Of a DNA stretch of 17,893 nucleotides, positions 1 to 7,188 are shown piece by piece. How positions within the stretch are numbered: position 1 is the stretch's first letter; each line of letters opens with the position of its first letter. The stretch is taken from assembly GCF_002811985.1 (NCBI RefSeq), contig NZ_NPDU01000063.1, positions 8,836-26,728 of the forward strand, given 5' to 3'. The position numbers and the translations under genes are program-made. This DNA comes from Leptospira adleri. GTDB taxonomy: Bacteria; Spirochaetota; Leptospiria; Leptospirales; Leptospiraceae. The notes below the pieces were generated by a model, which saw nothing but the letters and a program-made list of their open reading frames with translations, ran no database searches and was not told where the DNA came from.

Positions 1-384
1 TTTTTTGTTCTTAATTTTTGATTTTTTTTATTTTCTTTTTTTTTTGTATCTGGTCAGTTTTCAGAAAGTTAATTCTTATTATAAATGGAAGAGGGCGAGA
101 TTGATTTCGAGATAAAAAATTCTTGTAAACAAAAAGATGTCTCTTAAGAATGAATCCGGACCTTTTCAGATTTCTGAAAAAGAAAATTCTCGTTATTCTC
201 GTTATTCTCGTTATTCTCGTTATTCTCGTTATTCTCGTTATTCGAGGAAGAAGAAGTTTTTTTAAGTTCTGACTTTCTAAAACTATTTTTCAAAATTATC
301 AGAGTGTCCTCGGAAGGAACGGACACTCCTGATGGAATTTCCTAGAACACAATCAATATTCTATATTTATCATACAATCGAATT
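1..384. other. AT-rich intergenic region, no convincing gene
   Basis: The stretch starts with long T runs (1-45) and carries the 9-bp tandem repeat described separately. A 20-codon ATG frame at 85-147 has no ribosome binding site. A 60-codon minus-strand frame (144-326) depends on a GTG start with AGGAG directly abutting it, which is too close to work well, and nearly a third of that frame is the repeat itself. I therefore see no gene that I can support. An upstream neighbour may end just outside the window. Confidence 0.5.
186..243. repeat. 9-bp tandem repeat (ATTCTCGTT), six full copies plus a partial
   Basis: Six uninterrupted copies of ATTCTCGTT start at 186, 195, 204, 213, 222 and 231, followed by a four-base partial copy at 240. 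The unit is a multiple of three, so copy changes would keep any reading frame; on the minus strand one frame reads Asn-Asn-Glu repeats. The array lies downstream of the DoxX-like gene. Perfect short arrays of this kind are typical slipped-strand (VNTR) loci; that this one varies is inference. Confidence 0.9.
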
Positions 385-831
385 CTAAAGTAGATTCAGA
401 ATCCACGCGTCGAGGGAATACGCTCCCGCTCCCGTGACTGTCAGCGCCAATGCGGCGCCGATCGCAAGAAGGTGAAATTCATAACCTTCTCCTTTTTGCG
501 CTCCGTACCAGTTGATAAAGAATCCGTTTTCCTTGTGAACCATAAGGGCGGCTCCCAACATAATGATCGCGATGCTCAAGGCGGTGAAACGGGTCAGAAG
601 TCCGAAAACGAGCGCGACGGAACCGAGGGATTCGCCGATGATTACGAGAAATGCGACGATTGCTGGAATCCCCGCGCTTCCTGTAAAATACCCCATGGTT
701 CCTTTGAAGCCGTATCCGCCAAACCAGCCTAGGAGTTTTTGCGCTCCGTGCGGAAAGAGCACGAGTCCCAATATGACTCTCAAGAGGAAAGGTCCCAGGT
801 CGGAACTTGTGGAAAAAAGTGTTTCTAACAT
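385..831 (-). CDS. DoxX family membrane protein
   Basis: A 148-residue integral membrane protein of the DoxX/DoxD-like family, small four-helix inner-membrane proteins often linked to quinone, sulfur or redox-stress functions. Hydrophobic helices are seen at about residues 13-29, 56-77, 83-98 and 119-138. The first helix ends in the motif [14 protein letters not shown], and the G-rich [11 protein letters not shown] segment follows, both characteristic of the family. The start at 831 is chosen over an upstream ATG at 894 because AAGGAG lies 7 bases before it and the extra 21 residues are polar and not family-like. The gene is monocistronic and is read away from the C69 peptidase. Its upstream region holds repeated AATACTTC half-sites that could bind a HxlR or MarR-type repressor, as is common for DoxX genes. 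The exact substrate is unknown. Confidence 0.9.
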   Translation of the reverse strand: MLETLFSTSSDLGPFLLRVILGLVLFPHGAQKLLGWFGGYGFKGTMGYFTGSAGIPAIVAFLVIIGESLGSVALVFGLLTRFTALSIAIIMLGAALMVHKENGFFINWYGAQKGEGYEFHLLAIGAALALTVTGAGAYSLDAWILNLL

Positions 832-857
832 AATGATTCTCCTTTTTTGCAATTCTT

Positions 858-916
858 CAATACTTTGAATTTGAAGTATTTGCTTTATTTTCAAATAGTT
901 TAAATATGAAGTATTG
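858..916 (-). promoter_or_regulatory. Repeated AATACTTC half-sites upstream of the DoxX-like gene (putative operator)
   Basis: AATACTT (859-865) and AAGTATT (874-880) form an inverted repeat with an 8-base spacer. The half-site GAAGTATT recurs in the same orientation at 908-915, 35 bases away. A TTGACT hexamer (minus strand, 922-917) adjoins the outer copy and could be a -35 element, although no good -10 follows at the usual distance. The arrangement suggests a winged-helix repressor site controlling the DoxX-like gene; the regulator is not in this window. Confidence 0.5.
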
Positions 917-993
917 AGTCAATCAAAAAATCTCCCCAAACTTCTTTTCGAAATTGGAAAAGTGGAATTTATTTAGGAAAAAGGAGGGGAGCG

Positions 994-1059
994 ATGAATG
1001 ATCGCGTTTCTCATTCTTATAACTTGGAGATTCTTTGCAGTTTTTGCGCCAAGGGATGA
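994..1059 (+). CDS. Possible 21-codon leader ORF ahead of the C69 peptidase
   Basis: This short ATG frame has the strongest ribosome binding site in its neighbourhood: AAGGAGGGG at 981-989, with 6 bases between AAGGAGG and the ATG. It encodes 21 residues with two cysteines and ends in TGA at 1057-1059. That stop overlaps (ATGA) an ATG at 1056 that is in frame with the downstream peptidase. This is the geometry of translational coupling or a regulatory leader peptide. I do not recognise the peptide. It may also be incidental, since the peptidase has its own start and ribosome binding site at 1107. Confidence 0.35.
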   Translation: MNDRVSHSYNLEILCSFCAKG

Positions 1060-1106
1060 GTTTAAAAAGGCTTGCTAAGACTCATAATAAGGAGATTTTT
1101 CCCGTC

Positions 1107-2465
1107 ATGTGCGATACATTCTTAGCCACACCTTCTTTTGCCGGCAACGGCGCCATGATCTTCGGAAAAAATTCAGACCGGGAACCCAACGAGGCGCAGG
1201 CCCTTCTTCGAGTCCCTTCTCGTTTGAATGAAAAAGAAACGAAATGCACATACATCCGGGTTCCGGGCGTTTCGGAAACGAAAGAGGTCATTCTATCCAA
1301 GCCGTTTCAAATGTGGGGAGCGGAGATGGGCGCGAACGCTTCGGGAGTTGTGATCGGAAACGAAGCCGTTTTTACGAAGATTCCTTTTGAAAAAAAGAAC
1401 CAAGGTCTTACCGGAATGGATCTCCTTCGTCTCGCTTTGGAAAGAAGCAAGAACGCGGAAACCGCAAGAGAAACGATTCTTCAACTTTTAGAAGAGTTCG
1501 GTCAAGACGCCTGCGGCGGTTATTCAAATTCTTCCTTTTACTATCATAATAGTTTTTTGATCGCGGATTCTCGGGACGCCTTTGTCCTCGAGACCGCGGG
1601 TAAGTTCTGGGCTTGGAAAAAAATCGAGGGATTTTATTCGATTTCGAACGGTCTCACTCTGGAAGAAAACTACGACGCGCTTCATCCGGGCGCGATCGAT
1701 TTCGCACTGAAGGAAGGCTGGTTGAAAAAGGGAGAATCCTTTTCGTTTCGTAAAGTATTCTCGGATTCTTTTTTTACTTTTTTCAGCAAGTGTAAGGTTC
1801 GTCGCGCCAGAACGACTTCCATGGGAGAATCCAAAAAAGGAATTCTCGATCCTAAAAGAGCGATGGAAATTCTAAGACAAGAAGGGGAACCCGGAAACGT
1901 TCATTCTTTTTATCCTTCCTCTTCCGATATGGGTTCCGTTTGTCTTCACGCGACCGGACCGATTACGCCTAACGGTACGACGGGTTCTTTTGTCGCGGAG
2001 CTTAGGGACGATGTTTTTAAAAATCGTTTTTGGTTTACGGGAGCTGCGATTCCTTCGATTTCCCTTTTTCTTCCCGCGGGTTTTTCGGGATCCAGTTTTT
2101 TGGAAAAGAATTTCGAACAACCGGGCGCTGCCTTGGACACTTCTCTTTGGTGGACTCACGAGAAGTTTTACAGAGAGATTCAACGTTTTTATCCGGACGC
2201 TAAGAATCTGGTTCAACCCAGGATCGCTTCTTTGGAAGAAGAATGGTTCCAAGAGCTTTCCAAATTGGAGAAGAATCCGGATCCTTCCAAGGAGATCGAT
2301 CTTCTGAGCGAAAAGGCCGCGAGAGCCGCTCTTCAGGAATACCGTTTTTGGAACGCGAATTTGTTAAACGAATTGAGGAAAAGACGTCCCAAGAAAGCTT
2401 TTGCGCCCTTTTACAATCTGCAATGGTCTTCTTGGAATCAGAAGGTCGGAATCAGTGTTTCTTAG
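1107..2465 (+). CDS. C69-family peptidase (secernin/dipeptidase-like, N-terminal nucleophile hydrolase)
   Basis: A 452-residue protein starting Met-Cys-Asp-Thr-Phe, followed by the motif [13 protein letters not shown]. This is the hallmark N-terminus of peptidase family C69 and secernins, Ntn hydrolases in which the cysteine becomes the N-terminal nucleophile, here simply by removal of Met1. That is the main reason for choosing ATG 1107, which has AAGGAG at 1089-1094 (12-base spacing, rather long). Alternative in-frame starts at 1056 and 1035 would add an 17-24 residue propeptide needing cleavage before Cys. There is no signal peptide, so a cytoplasmic dipeptidase or amidase is likely; the substrate cannot be read from sequence. 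Its 3' end overlaps the convergent TerC gene by 14 bases. A short leader ORF may be coupled to it. Confidence 0.85.
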   Translation: MCDTFLATPSFAGNGAMIFGKNSDREPNEAQALLRVPSRLNEKETKCTYIRVPGVSETKEVILSKPFQMWGAEMGANASGVVIGNEAVFTKIPFEKKNQGLTGMDLLRLALERSKNAETARETILQLLEEFGQDACGGYSNSSFYYHNSFLIADSRDAFVLETAGKFWAWKKIEGFYSISNGLTLEENYDALHPGAIDFALKEGWLKKGESFSFRKVFSDSFFTFFSKCKVRRARTTSMGESKKGILDPKRAMEILRQEGEPGNVHSFYPSSSDMGSVCLHATGPITPNGTTGSFVAELRDDVFKNRFWFTGAAIPSISLFLPAGFSGSSFLEKNFEQPGAALDTSLWWTHEKFYREIQRFYPDAKNLVQPRIASLEEEWFQELSKLEKNPDPSKEIDLLSEKAARAALQEYRFWNANLLNELRKRRPKKAFAPFYNLQWSSWNQKVGISVS

Positions 2466-3171
2466 AAGCGGATTTCCGAATTCTTAAATTGATTAGTTCC
2501 ACTCCGAGAGAAAACGCCATCGAGAAGTAGACGTATCCTTTCGGTATGTGAAAGTGAAGTCCGTCCGCGAACAACATCGCTCCGATCATGATCAAAAAGG
2601 AAAGCGCGAGAATTTTCATCGTAGGATGTTCGTTGATAAAGTCGCTCACCGCGCCGGAAAAGATCAACATTACGATCATGGAAAGGATCACGGCGACGAC
2701 CATAACTTCGAAATGTCCCGAAAGTCCGACCGCAGTCACGATGGAATCCACGGAAAAGATGATGTCCAAGAGAATGAGTTGAACGATGACTCCCCAGAAG
2801 GAAATTTTTTCTTTCCGGGATCCGGAATTACCTTCTTCGGCTCCTTCTATTTTGCCGTGAATTTCACTCGTGCTCTTTGCGATCAAAAAAAGTCCTCCGC
2901 CTAACATGATGAGATCTCTTCCTGAAATCGCAAAGTCGAATACGGTAAAGAGCGAGCTTGTCAGCGAGGCGATCCACGCGACTGCAAAAAGAAGTCCGAT
3001 TCTAAACCCGAGGGCGAGGGTAAGTCCCAGATTTCTCGCTTTCGCTTGTTGATTTTTTGGAAGTTTTCCGGCTACGATCGAAAGAAAAACGATGTTATCG
3101 ATTCCGAGTACGATTTCCATGAGGGTTAAGGTTAGTATTGCGATGATCTTATCGGGAGTCAGTAGTTCCAT
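2452..3171 (-). CDS. TerC family integral membrane protein
   Basis: A 239-residue polytopic membrane protein of the TerC/YoaE family, implicated in metal (notably manganese) efflux and tellurite-resistance-like functions. The two signature acidic segments of the internal repeat are present: MEIVLGIDN (Glu19, Asp25, Asn26) and [10 protein letters not shown] (Asp136, Asp142, Ser143), both inside hydrophobic helices. About seven membrane segments are visible, with a charged loop near 103-123. ATG 3171 is the only start preserving the first motif, but no clear Shine-Dalgarno sequence precedes it. It diverges from the redox protein at 3247 over a 75-base shared promoter region. Its last 14 bases overlap the end of the convergent C69 gene, so transcripts of the two are antisense at their 3' ends. 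Confidence 0.92.
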   Translation of the reverse strand: MELLTPDKIIAILTLTLMEIVLGIDNIVFLSIVAGKLPKNQQAKARNLGLTLALGFRIGLLFAVAWIASLTSSLFTVFDFAISGRDLIMLGGGLFLIAKSTSEIHGKIEGAEEGNSGSRKEKISFWGVIVQLILLDIIFSVDSIVTAVGLSGHFEVMVVAVILSMIVMLIFSGAVSDFINEHPTMKILALSFLIMIGAMLFADGLHFHIPKGYVYFSMAFSLGVELINLRIRKSASKKH

Positions 3172-3246
3172 GCAAATGCAGTTAATTTTTCGAAAACAAA
3201 GAAATCAATCGATTTACAAGGAAATTTAAGAGGTCATACTGGAAGT

Positions 3247-3810
3247 ATGGAATTTCTTCCTGAAGTTTTTCGAACGAAAGAGGCGAACGGGATTCACCTG
3301 AGAGCTAAGACGATTCTTACTTGTCTTCCTCCCCGTTTGAGTCTTTTGGTTTTTTTGAGACATTCCGGTTGTATTTTCAGCCGGGAAGCGGTTCAAGATC
3401 TAAGGGAAATTTCGAGGACTTGTCTTTCCTTTCCTCCGATCCTTTTTTTCTTTCCGGGAGAATTGGATGAAGCGAAAGAATTTTTTGACGGGATCTGGGA
3501 AGAAGCGTCGTTTGTCGCGGACCCGCAAATTGAATTCTTTCGTAACGTCGGTTTAAAAAACGCGAATCTTGTTCAGCTTGCGGGCCCGGAAGTTTTGATC
3601 GGAACCGCAAGGGCCACTCTCAAGGGTCTTTTTTACGGTCTTCCCGGGAAGAATTCTCTTCAGATGCCGGGCGCCTTTCTTGTGGTAAAGGATCGAATCG
3701 TCTGGGAACATAAGTACAGACATATCGGAGATCATCCGGATTGGAAAAATCTTCCCGGAGTTACGCTTCTTCCCGGCGCTGAATTCGGTCCGGACGTAAT
3801 GCCGGCTTAA
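3247..3810 (+). CDS. Thioredoxin-fold AhpC/TSA-like redox protein (SelL/PRXL2-type), CxxS active site
   Basis: A 187-residue protein. The segment around residues 33-48 ([15 protein letters not shown]) follows a beta strand and is the usual active-site position of AhpC/TSA-like, PRXL2/SelL-type proteins. Family members often carry C-x-x-C, or selenocysteine, here; this protein has Cys42-Ile-Phe-Ser45, a monothiol C-x-x-S form. Other cysteines (26, 57) are not placed as obvious resolving residues. The later part (residues 125-170: [17 protein letters not shown], then [15 protein letters not shown]) matches the strand and helix end of the fold. No signal peptide, so cytoplasmic. A weak AGAGG precedes the ATG at 12 bases. 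The gene sits 68 bases ahead of the helicase on the same strand and may be cotranscribed with it. The function (peroxidase, or thiol exchange) is inferred. Confidence 0.75.
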   Translation: MEFLPEVFRTKEANGIHLRAKTILTCLPPRLSLLVFLRHSGCIFSREAVQDLREISRTCLSFPPILFFFPGELDEAKEFFDGIWEEASFVADPQIEFFRNVGLKNANLVQLAGPEVLIGTARATLKGLFYGLPGKNSLQMPGAFLVVKDRIVWEHKYRHIGDHPDWKNLPGVTLLPGAEFGPDVMPA

Positions 3811-3878
3811 AAAAGGAAACTTATTCTTCTATTCTCCGTGGGGATCTCCCAAAATCTGGATGAAATAAGCGGTTCCCA

Positions 3879-5156
3879 TTGCACAACTCAATAGAAAATT
3901 TTTCGAATCTTCCACTCGCTCCTCCGATCCAACAATCCATTCAAGACGTTGGCTATTCCAAACCTACTCCGATTCAAATGCAGGCGATTCCTCCTTTACT
4001 GGAAGGAAAGGATCTTCTGGGTTGCGCTCAGACCGGTACCGGAAAAACGGCGGCTTTTGCGCTTCCCATTCTTCATCGTTTATTTACGAATCAGAGAAAG
4101 GCCGCGCCTAAACAAACTCGAGTTTTGGTCCTTACTCCTACGAGAGAGCTCGCGATCCAAGTTCACGATAGTTTTAAAGTCTACGGACAACATTTGAAAT
4201 TGAAGTCCGCGGTTATTTTCGGAGGAGTCGGTCAGAGTCCTCAGGTAAAAAGTCTTTCTTCAGGCGTGGATGTTCTCGTTGCGACGCCGGGAAGGCTCGT
4301 GGACCTGATCGATCAGAGATTTTTAAGTCTGAGCGAACTCGAGGTTTTTGTTTTGGACGAAGCGGATCGAATGCTCGATATGGGTTTTATTCATTCCATA
4401 AGAAAGATCATCGCGCTTTTACCGAAAAAACGTCATAATCTTTTTTTCTCAGCCACGATGCCGCCCGATATCGAAAAACTCGCCGGGACGATGCTTGTAA
4501 ATCCTGTTCGGATCGAAGTGACTCCAGTTTCTTCCACCGTGGAATCGATTCAGCAATCTGTAATGTTTGTCGACTCGGATAAGAAGAAGGAACTTTTAAA
4601 ACATCTTTTCAAGAATCCGGAATTGAAAAGAGTGATCGTCTTTACTAAGACGAAACACGGTGCGAATCGTGTCTCCGAACTTTTGTCGAAGAGCGGTATT
4701 TCCGTCGACGTGATTCACGGTAATAAATCCCAATCCGCGAGGCAAAGAGCTCTGGAAGATTTTAGGGTGGGAAAAATTCGGGCTCTCATCGCGACTGATA
4801 TCGCCGCGAGGGGAATCGACATCGACGAAATTTCCCACGTGATCAATTACGAAATTCCTAATATTCCAGAGAGTTATGTTCATAGGATCGGAAGGACGGC
4901 GAGAGCGGGAACGGAGGGTGTGGCGATTTCGTTATGCGACATGGAAGAAAGGGCTTTTGTGCGGGACATAGAAAGAGTGATCGGTCGGAAAATCCCCGTC
5001 AATCAGCAACAGCCGTTCCATTCAGAAAACGTAATGCACTTTACCGGAAGAATTAAGCCGAAGTCAAACTCCGGCGGACGTCCTCCTCAGAAATTCCATT
5101 CTTCTCAGAATCGTAAGAGTAAGAATCCGCCTTCTAAACAAAGATCTTTTCGTTGA
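3879..5156 (+). CDS. DEAD-box ATP-dependent RNA helicase (RhlE-like)
   Basis: A 425-residue helicase with every core motif: Q motif (PTPIQ, 29-33), motif I AQTGTGKT (50-57), Ia PTRELA (87-92), Ib TPGR (136-139), motif II DEAD (150-153), III SAT (191-193), V ATDIAARGID (305-314) and VI HRIGRTARAG (335-344). The last ~45 residues are a basic, low-complexity tail rich in Lys, Arg, Ser and Pro, as in RhlE-type proteins, likely binding RNA. It would unwind structured RNA in ribosome assembly or decay. The start must be the TTG at 3879: an in-frame TGA lies at 3861-3863 and the next ATG (residue 34) would remove the Q motif. No clear ribosome binding site precedes this TTG, so translation may be weak or regulated. 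A palindrome-rich repeat cluster begins 7 bases after the stop. Confidence 0.93.
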   Translation: MHNSIENFSNLPLAPPIQQSIQDVGYSKPTPIQMQAIPPLLEGKDLLGCAQTGTGKTAAFALPILHRLFTNQRKAAPKQTRVLVLTPTRELAIQVHDSFKVYGQHLKLKSAVIFGGVGQSPQVKSLSSGVDVLVATPGRLVDLIDQRFLSLSELEVFVLDEADRMLDMGFIHSIRKIIALLPKKRHNLFFSATMPPDIEKLAGTMLVNPVRIEVTPVSSTVESIQQSVMFVDSDKKKELLKHLFKNPELKRVIVFTKTKHGANRVSELLSKSGISVDVIHGNKSQSARQRALEDFRVGKIRALIATDIAARGIDIDEISHVINYEIPNIPESYVHRIGRTARAGTEGVAISLCDMEERAFVRDIERVIGRKIPVNQQQPFHSENVMHFTGRIKPKSNSGGRPPQKFHSSQNRKSKNPPSKQRSFR

Positions 5157-5163
5157 ACGAGGT

Positions 5164-5270
5164 TGTCGGAGTTCCGACAGGCTCTTCCGTGAAAGTCGCG
5201 CGCCCCACCCTGATTGGGTGGAGGAGGCGGGCTCGTGGGAAAACTCGGGAGACTTTTCTGTATCAGAGAA
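5164..5270. repeat. Palindrome-headed direct repeat, copy 1
   Basis: About 107 bp, beginning with the 16-bp palindrome TGTCGGAGTTCCGACA and containing a hairpin-forming CCACCC-TGATT-GGGTGG (about 5205-5221). It is followed by a conserved stretch ending CGGGAGACTTTTCTGTATCA. It matches the second copy at 5299-5406 closely, with a few substitutions and short indels. Long frames on both strands cross it, but they show only repeated translations and no family resemblance, so I treat it as non-coding. Confidence 0.88.
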
Positions 5271-5298
5271 ATTGCATGTTGTCAAGGAAGATTCTTCT

Positions 5299-5406
5299 TG
5301 TCGGAACTCCGACAGGCTCTTCCGTGAAAGTCGCGGCCCCACCCTGAATTTGGGCGGAGGAGGCGGGCTCGTGGGAAAACTCGGGAGACTTTTCTCTATC
5401 ACAGAA
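5299..5406. repeat. Palindrome-headed direct repeat, copy 2
   Basis: Second copy of the element, offset 135-136 bp from the first and in the same orientation. It starts with TGTCGGAACTCCGACA (5299-5314). The internal CCACCC hairpin is degraded by a T-to-C change and an insertion, whereas the segment GGAGGAGGCGGGCTCGTGGG and the following bases are identical to copy 1. After 5406 the copies diverge. Such elements are probably dispersed in the genome; that cannot be shown from this window. Confidence 0.88.
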
Positions 5407-5438
5407 TTCTCCTTTTCGCAAGTAGAATTCTCCCTTGA

Positions 5439-5466
5439 GAGGTTCGTCGGAACTCCGACGAACCTC
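5439..5466. terminator. Perfect 13-bp-arm palindrome between convergent helicase and stress-protein genes
   Basis: GAGGTTCGTCGGA (5439-5451) and TCCGACGAACCTC (5454-5466) are exact reverse complements around a 2-base centre. The core CGTCGGAACTCCGACG is a variant of the 16-bp palindromes heading the two direct repeats. It begins 3 bases after the stop of the universal stress protein gene read on the minus strand, so it would form a strong transcript-end hairpin for that gene and could also protect the helicase mRNA end. There is no U-run, so it is not a canonical intrinsic terminator; it may instead be a third, shortened member of the repeat family. Confidence 0.5.
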
Positions 5467-5469
5467 AAA

Positions 5470-5904
5470 TTATCGGACAACAGTGACGGAGCAGGGGGCG
5501 TGGTGAACGATTCTATCGGAGACGGAACCTACCAAAAATCTTCCGACCGCTGAAAGTCCTCTGGAGCCGATTACGATCATGTCGTATTTTCCTTTTGCGG
5601 CGGTTTCCACGATCGTATCCGCGGGATATCCCTCAAGAACCAAACGATCCCATTTGATCTCAGGGGACTCGTCCAAGGTGGAATGGATTTTTTCAAATCT
5701 CTGTTCGCTGATCCATTTGACCCTGTCCTTTCCTTCAGGCGCTTTCTCATAATAACCGGGAAGGGGGCCGAATTCTTCCACAACTTCTAAGATCGTCAAA
5801 CTTCCTCCGGAGGCCTTGGCGAGCGCAATTCCCATTTCCAACGCCTTTTTGGAACTCTCCGAACCATCCACAGGAACCAGTATTTTTTTAATCAGTCTTT
5901 GCAT
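5470..5904 (-). CDS. Universal stress protein (UspA family)
   Basis: A 144-residue single-domain Usp. The N-terminal strand [11 protein letters not shown] places Asp13 at the nucleotide-binding site. The C-terminal motif G-2x-G-9x-G-S is exact (Gly113, Gly116, Gly126, Ser127), so it belongs to the ATP-binding Usp class. It is cytoplasmic and would aid survival under starvation, oxidative or respiratory stress. AAAGAGAT lies about 7 bases before ATG 5904. The gene is alone in its transcription unit, ends at a strong palindrome, and diverges from a sigma-like gene over a shared region with a perfect TTGAT-N4-ATCAA box about 85-95 bases upstream of its start, suggesting CRP/FNR-type control. Confidence 0.93.
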   Translation of the reverse strand: MQRLIKKILVPVDGSESSKKALEMGIALAKASGGSLTILEVVEEFGPLPGYYEKAPEGKDRVKWISEQRFEKIHSTLDESPEIKWDRLVLEGYPADTIVETAAKGKYDMIVIGSRGLSAVGRFLVGSVSDRIVHHAPCSVTVVR

Positions 5905-5986
5905 GTTTATATCTCTTTGCCGAAGAGTTTATCTCTCCCGACTTTCTTTTCCAATCAAAAAATGGAGAATTTTATCCGAACAAAGA

Positions 5987-6000
5987 TTGATTTTGATCAA
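5987..6000. promoter_or_regulatory. CRP/FNR-type box TTGAT-N4-ATCAA
   Basis: TTGATTTTGATCAA is an exact match to the FNR consensus half-sites. It lies in the divergent region between the universal stress protein and the sigma-like gene. On the minus strand a possible -10 (TAAAAT, 5974-5969) for the stress gene lies just downstream, placing the box near the -35 region. The regulator is not encoded here. The site abuts the alternative GTG start (6003) of the sigma-like frame, favouring the later ATG at 6066. Confidence 0.5.
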
Positions 6001-6065
6001 AGGTGGAAGTTCGGTTTTTTAAAAGTTTTGGACAAAGAAAGCCGCAAATCCACTTTTTTTCGACT

Positions 6066-6914
6066 ATGAATCAAAAAACAGACGTGGATCGTATATTAGT
6101 AAATTCTTATTTAGAATACAAATCGAACGGCAAATCGGATTCCTTGATTGCGCAGGCGGAATTTTGGGTGAGAAGATTTGCGACTCGCAAATACGTGTTG
6201 GACGAAGACGGAAGAGCCGAGGTGATTCTAAAATTTATCCAAAGAATCGAAATCTTTTCAAAAATTTACGAGACCGATGGATACAGAAACTTTCCCGCAT
6301 TTGCGTTTGCTTTTTGGAAACATCTAGTTTTCAATCAATGGAAAAAAGAGAAAAAACTCTCTCAAAAAGAGGCCACGTTTTTGGATCCGGACCGATTGGA
6401 AGGGGCTCCGTGTTTTGAACCGGACTATGAAATTTCTATCGATCCCTTCCGAAATTTTCTTCGGGAGAATTTAGAAAGTCCGGATCGAAGGGGAATTCTA
6501 ATTTTCAAATTAAAACACAATCTTTATCTTGAAAGAAAGGAAATTCACTTTCTCAAAAGTATTCTTCTCGCGTCCGGAAATTCGATTCCGGAATTCTTAA
6601 AAGAAAGAAAAGAAAAACGTTTCCTCTCTCGAAATAGGGAACTCCTACTTTTGGAAAAACTGGAATCTTCGCATCAAATCCTCTTTTCCAAAAGAAAGGA
6701 CGCAATTTTTGTCTCTTCGCGGCTCAAAGAAAAATTCAAAAGAAAACTCCTAAAGTCCGATTCGATGTACACCTTTTTGGAGATCGGGCTTTGGTTCGGT
6801 TGGAGCGAGCACGTCGTCAAAAGGCTCTATCACCAAACAATGAATAGTCTAAGACGTTCGGGTTTTTTTCCGGCGTGGGAAAATACCGAGGAACAGGAAA
6901 TCCGGTCTGCCTAA
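6066..6914 (+). CDS. Divergent sigma-70/ECF-like protein (putative)
   Basis: A 282-residue protein that I do not recognise as a named family member. Two segments resemble a sigma factor. Residues about 45-98 (from [15 protein letters not shown] to [15 protein letters not shown]) resemble sigma region 2, where a helix pair ends in an N-x-x-x-R/K-K element. Residues about 236-264 ([19 protein letters not shown] then SLRR) fit the region-4 helix-turn-helix pattern E-I-x-x-x-x-G-x-S-x-x-x-V-K-x-x-x-x-x-x-x-x-x-L-R. Between them is an unusually long, Lys/Arg/Glu-rich linker (100-230), where ECF factors have a short one. The frame can extend to a GTG at 6003, but this adds 21 unfamiliar residues and no ribosome binding site is seen for either start. 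It could control the downstream chemotaxis receptor or act elsewhere; no anti-sigma partner is adjacent. Confidence 0.6.
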   Translation: MNQKTDVDRILVNSYLEYKSNGKSDSLIAQAEFWVRRFATRKYVLDEDGRAEVILKFIQRIEIFSKIYETDGYRNFPAFAFAFWKHLVFNQWKKEKKLSQKEATFLDPDRLEGAPCFEPDYEISIDPFRNFLRENLESPDRRGILIFKLKHNLYLERKEIHFLKSILLASGNSIPEFLKERKEKRFLSRNRELLLLEKLESSHQILFSKRKDAIFVSSRLKEKFKRKLLKSDSMYTFLEIGLWFGWSEHVVKRLYHQTMNSLRRSGFFPAWENTEEQEIRSA

Positions 6915-6938
6915 TTTTTCGGTCGTCCCAAGAGAAAA

Positions 6939-6990
6939 TCGATTCTTTGAGACCGCTTTTTCCGAAGAGCGCTTTTATAGGAAGAATCGA
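6939..6990 (+). terminator. Nested inverted repeat after the sigma-like gene
   Basis: TCGATTCTT (6939-6947) and AAGAATCGA (6982-6990) are exact reverse complements enclosing 34 bases. Inside these is a shorter CGCT/AGCG stem (6953-6956 and 6968-6971). The structure starts 24 bases after the stop of the sigma-like gene and could end or stabilise its transcript. No U-tract follows, so its role is uncertain. Confidence 0.35.
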
Positions 6991-7188
6991 CCGCGGCTCG
7001 CGTTTCATTTCCCGAGAAGGAGCGAAAAGTTTGTGTCAGAACCCTGTCTTTTTGAAGGTTGCAATCCGTTTGGGATAGGAATTCTTGACCGATTTGTTTT
7101 CAGAAAAAAATAGAGTCGTCTGATAAAATGTGGATAAGTTATATCCTTCTTATATTCTGGTTGTTCGAATTTTAAAAAAGAGTAAGAA

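Noticed and set aside
85..147. 20-codon ATG frame near the left edge
   Set aside because: No ribosome binding site and no family resemblance.
186..243. Short repeat array considered as CRISPR
   Set aside because: Units are 9 bp, contiguous and without spacers, so it is a tandem repeat. The spaced palindromes at 5164, 5299 and 5445 are also not CRISPR, as the intervals contain a repeated body.
5064..5480. Minus-strand 138-codon frame across the helicase end and the repeat cluster (and a plus-strand 111-codon frame at 5218-5553)
   Set aside because: They translate the two direct repeat copies into repeated short peptides, overlap real genes, and resemble no family; explained by the repeats.
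7085..7113. TTGACC considered as a promoter for the chemoreceptor
   Set aside because: The -10 at 17 bases (AAATAG) is a poor match, and no flagellar/chemotaxis sigma-28 motif is visible nearby.
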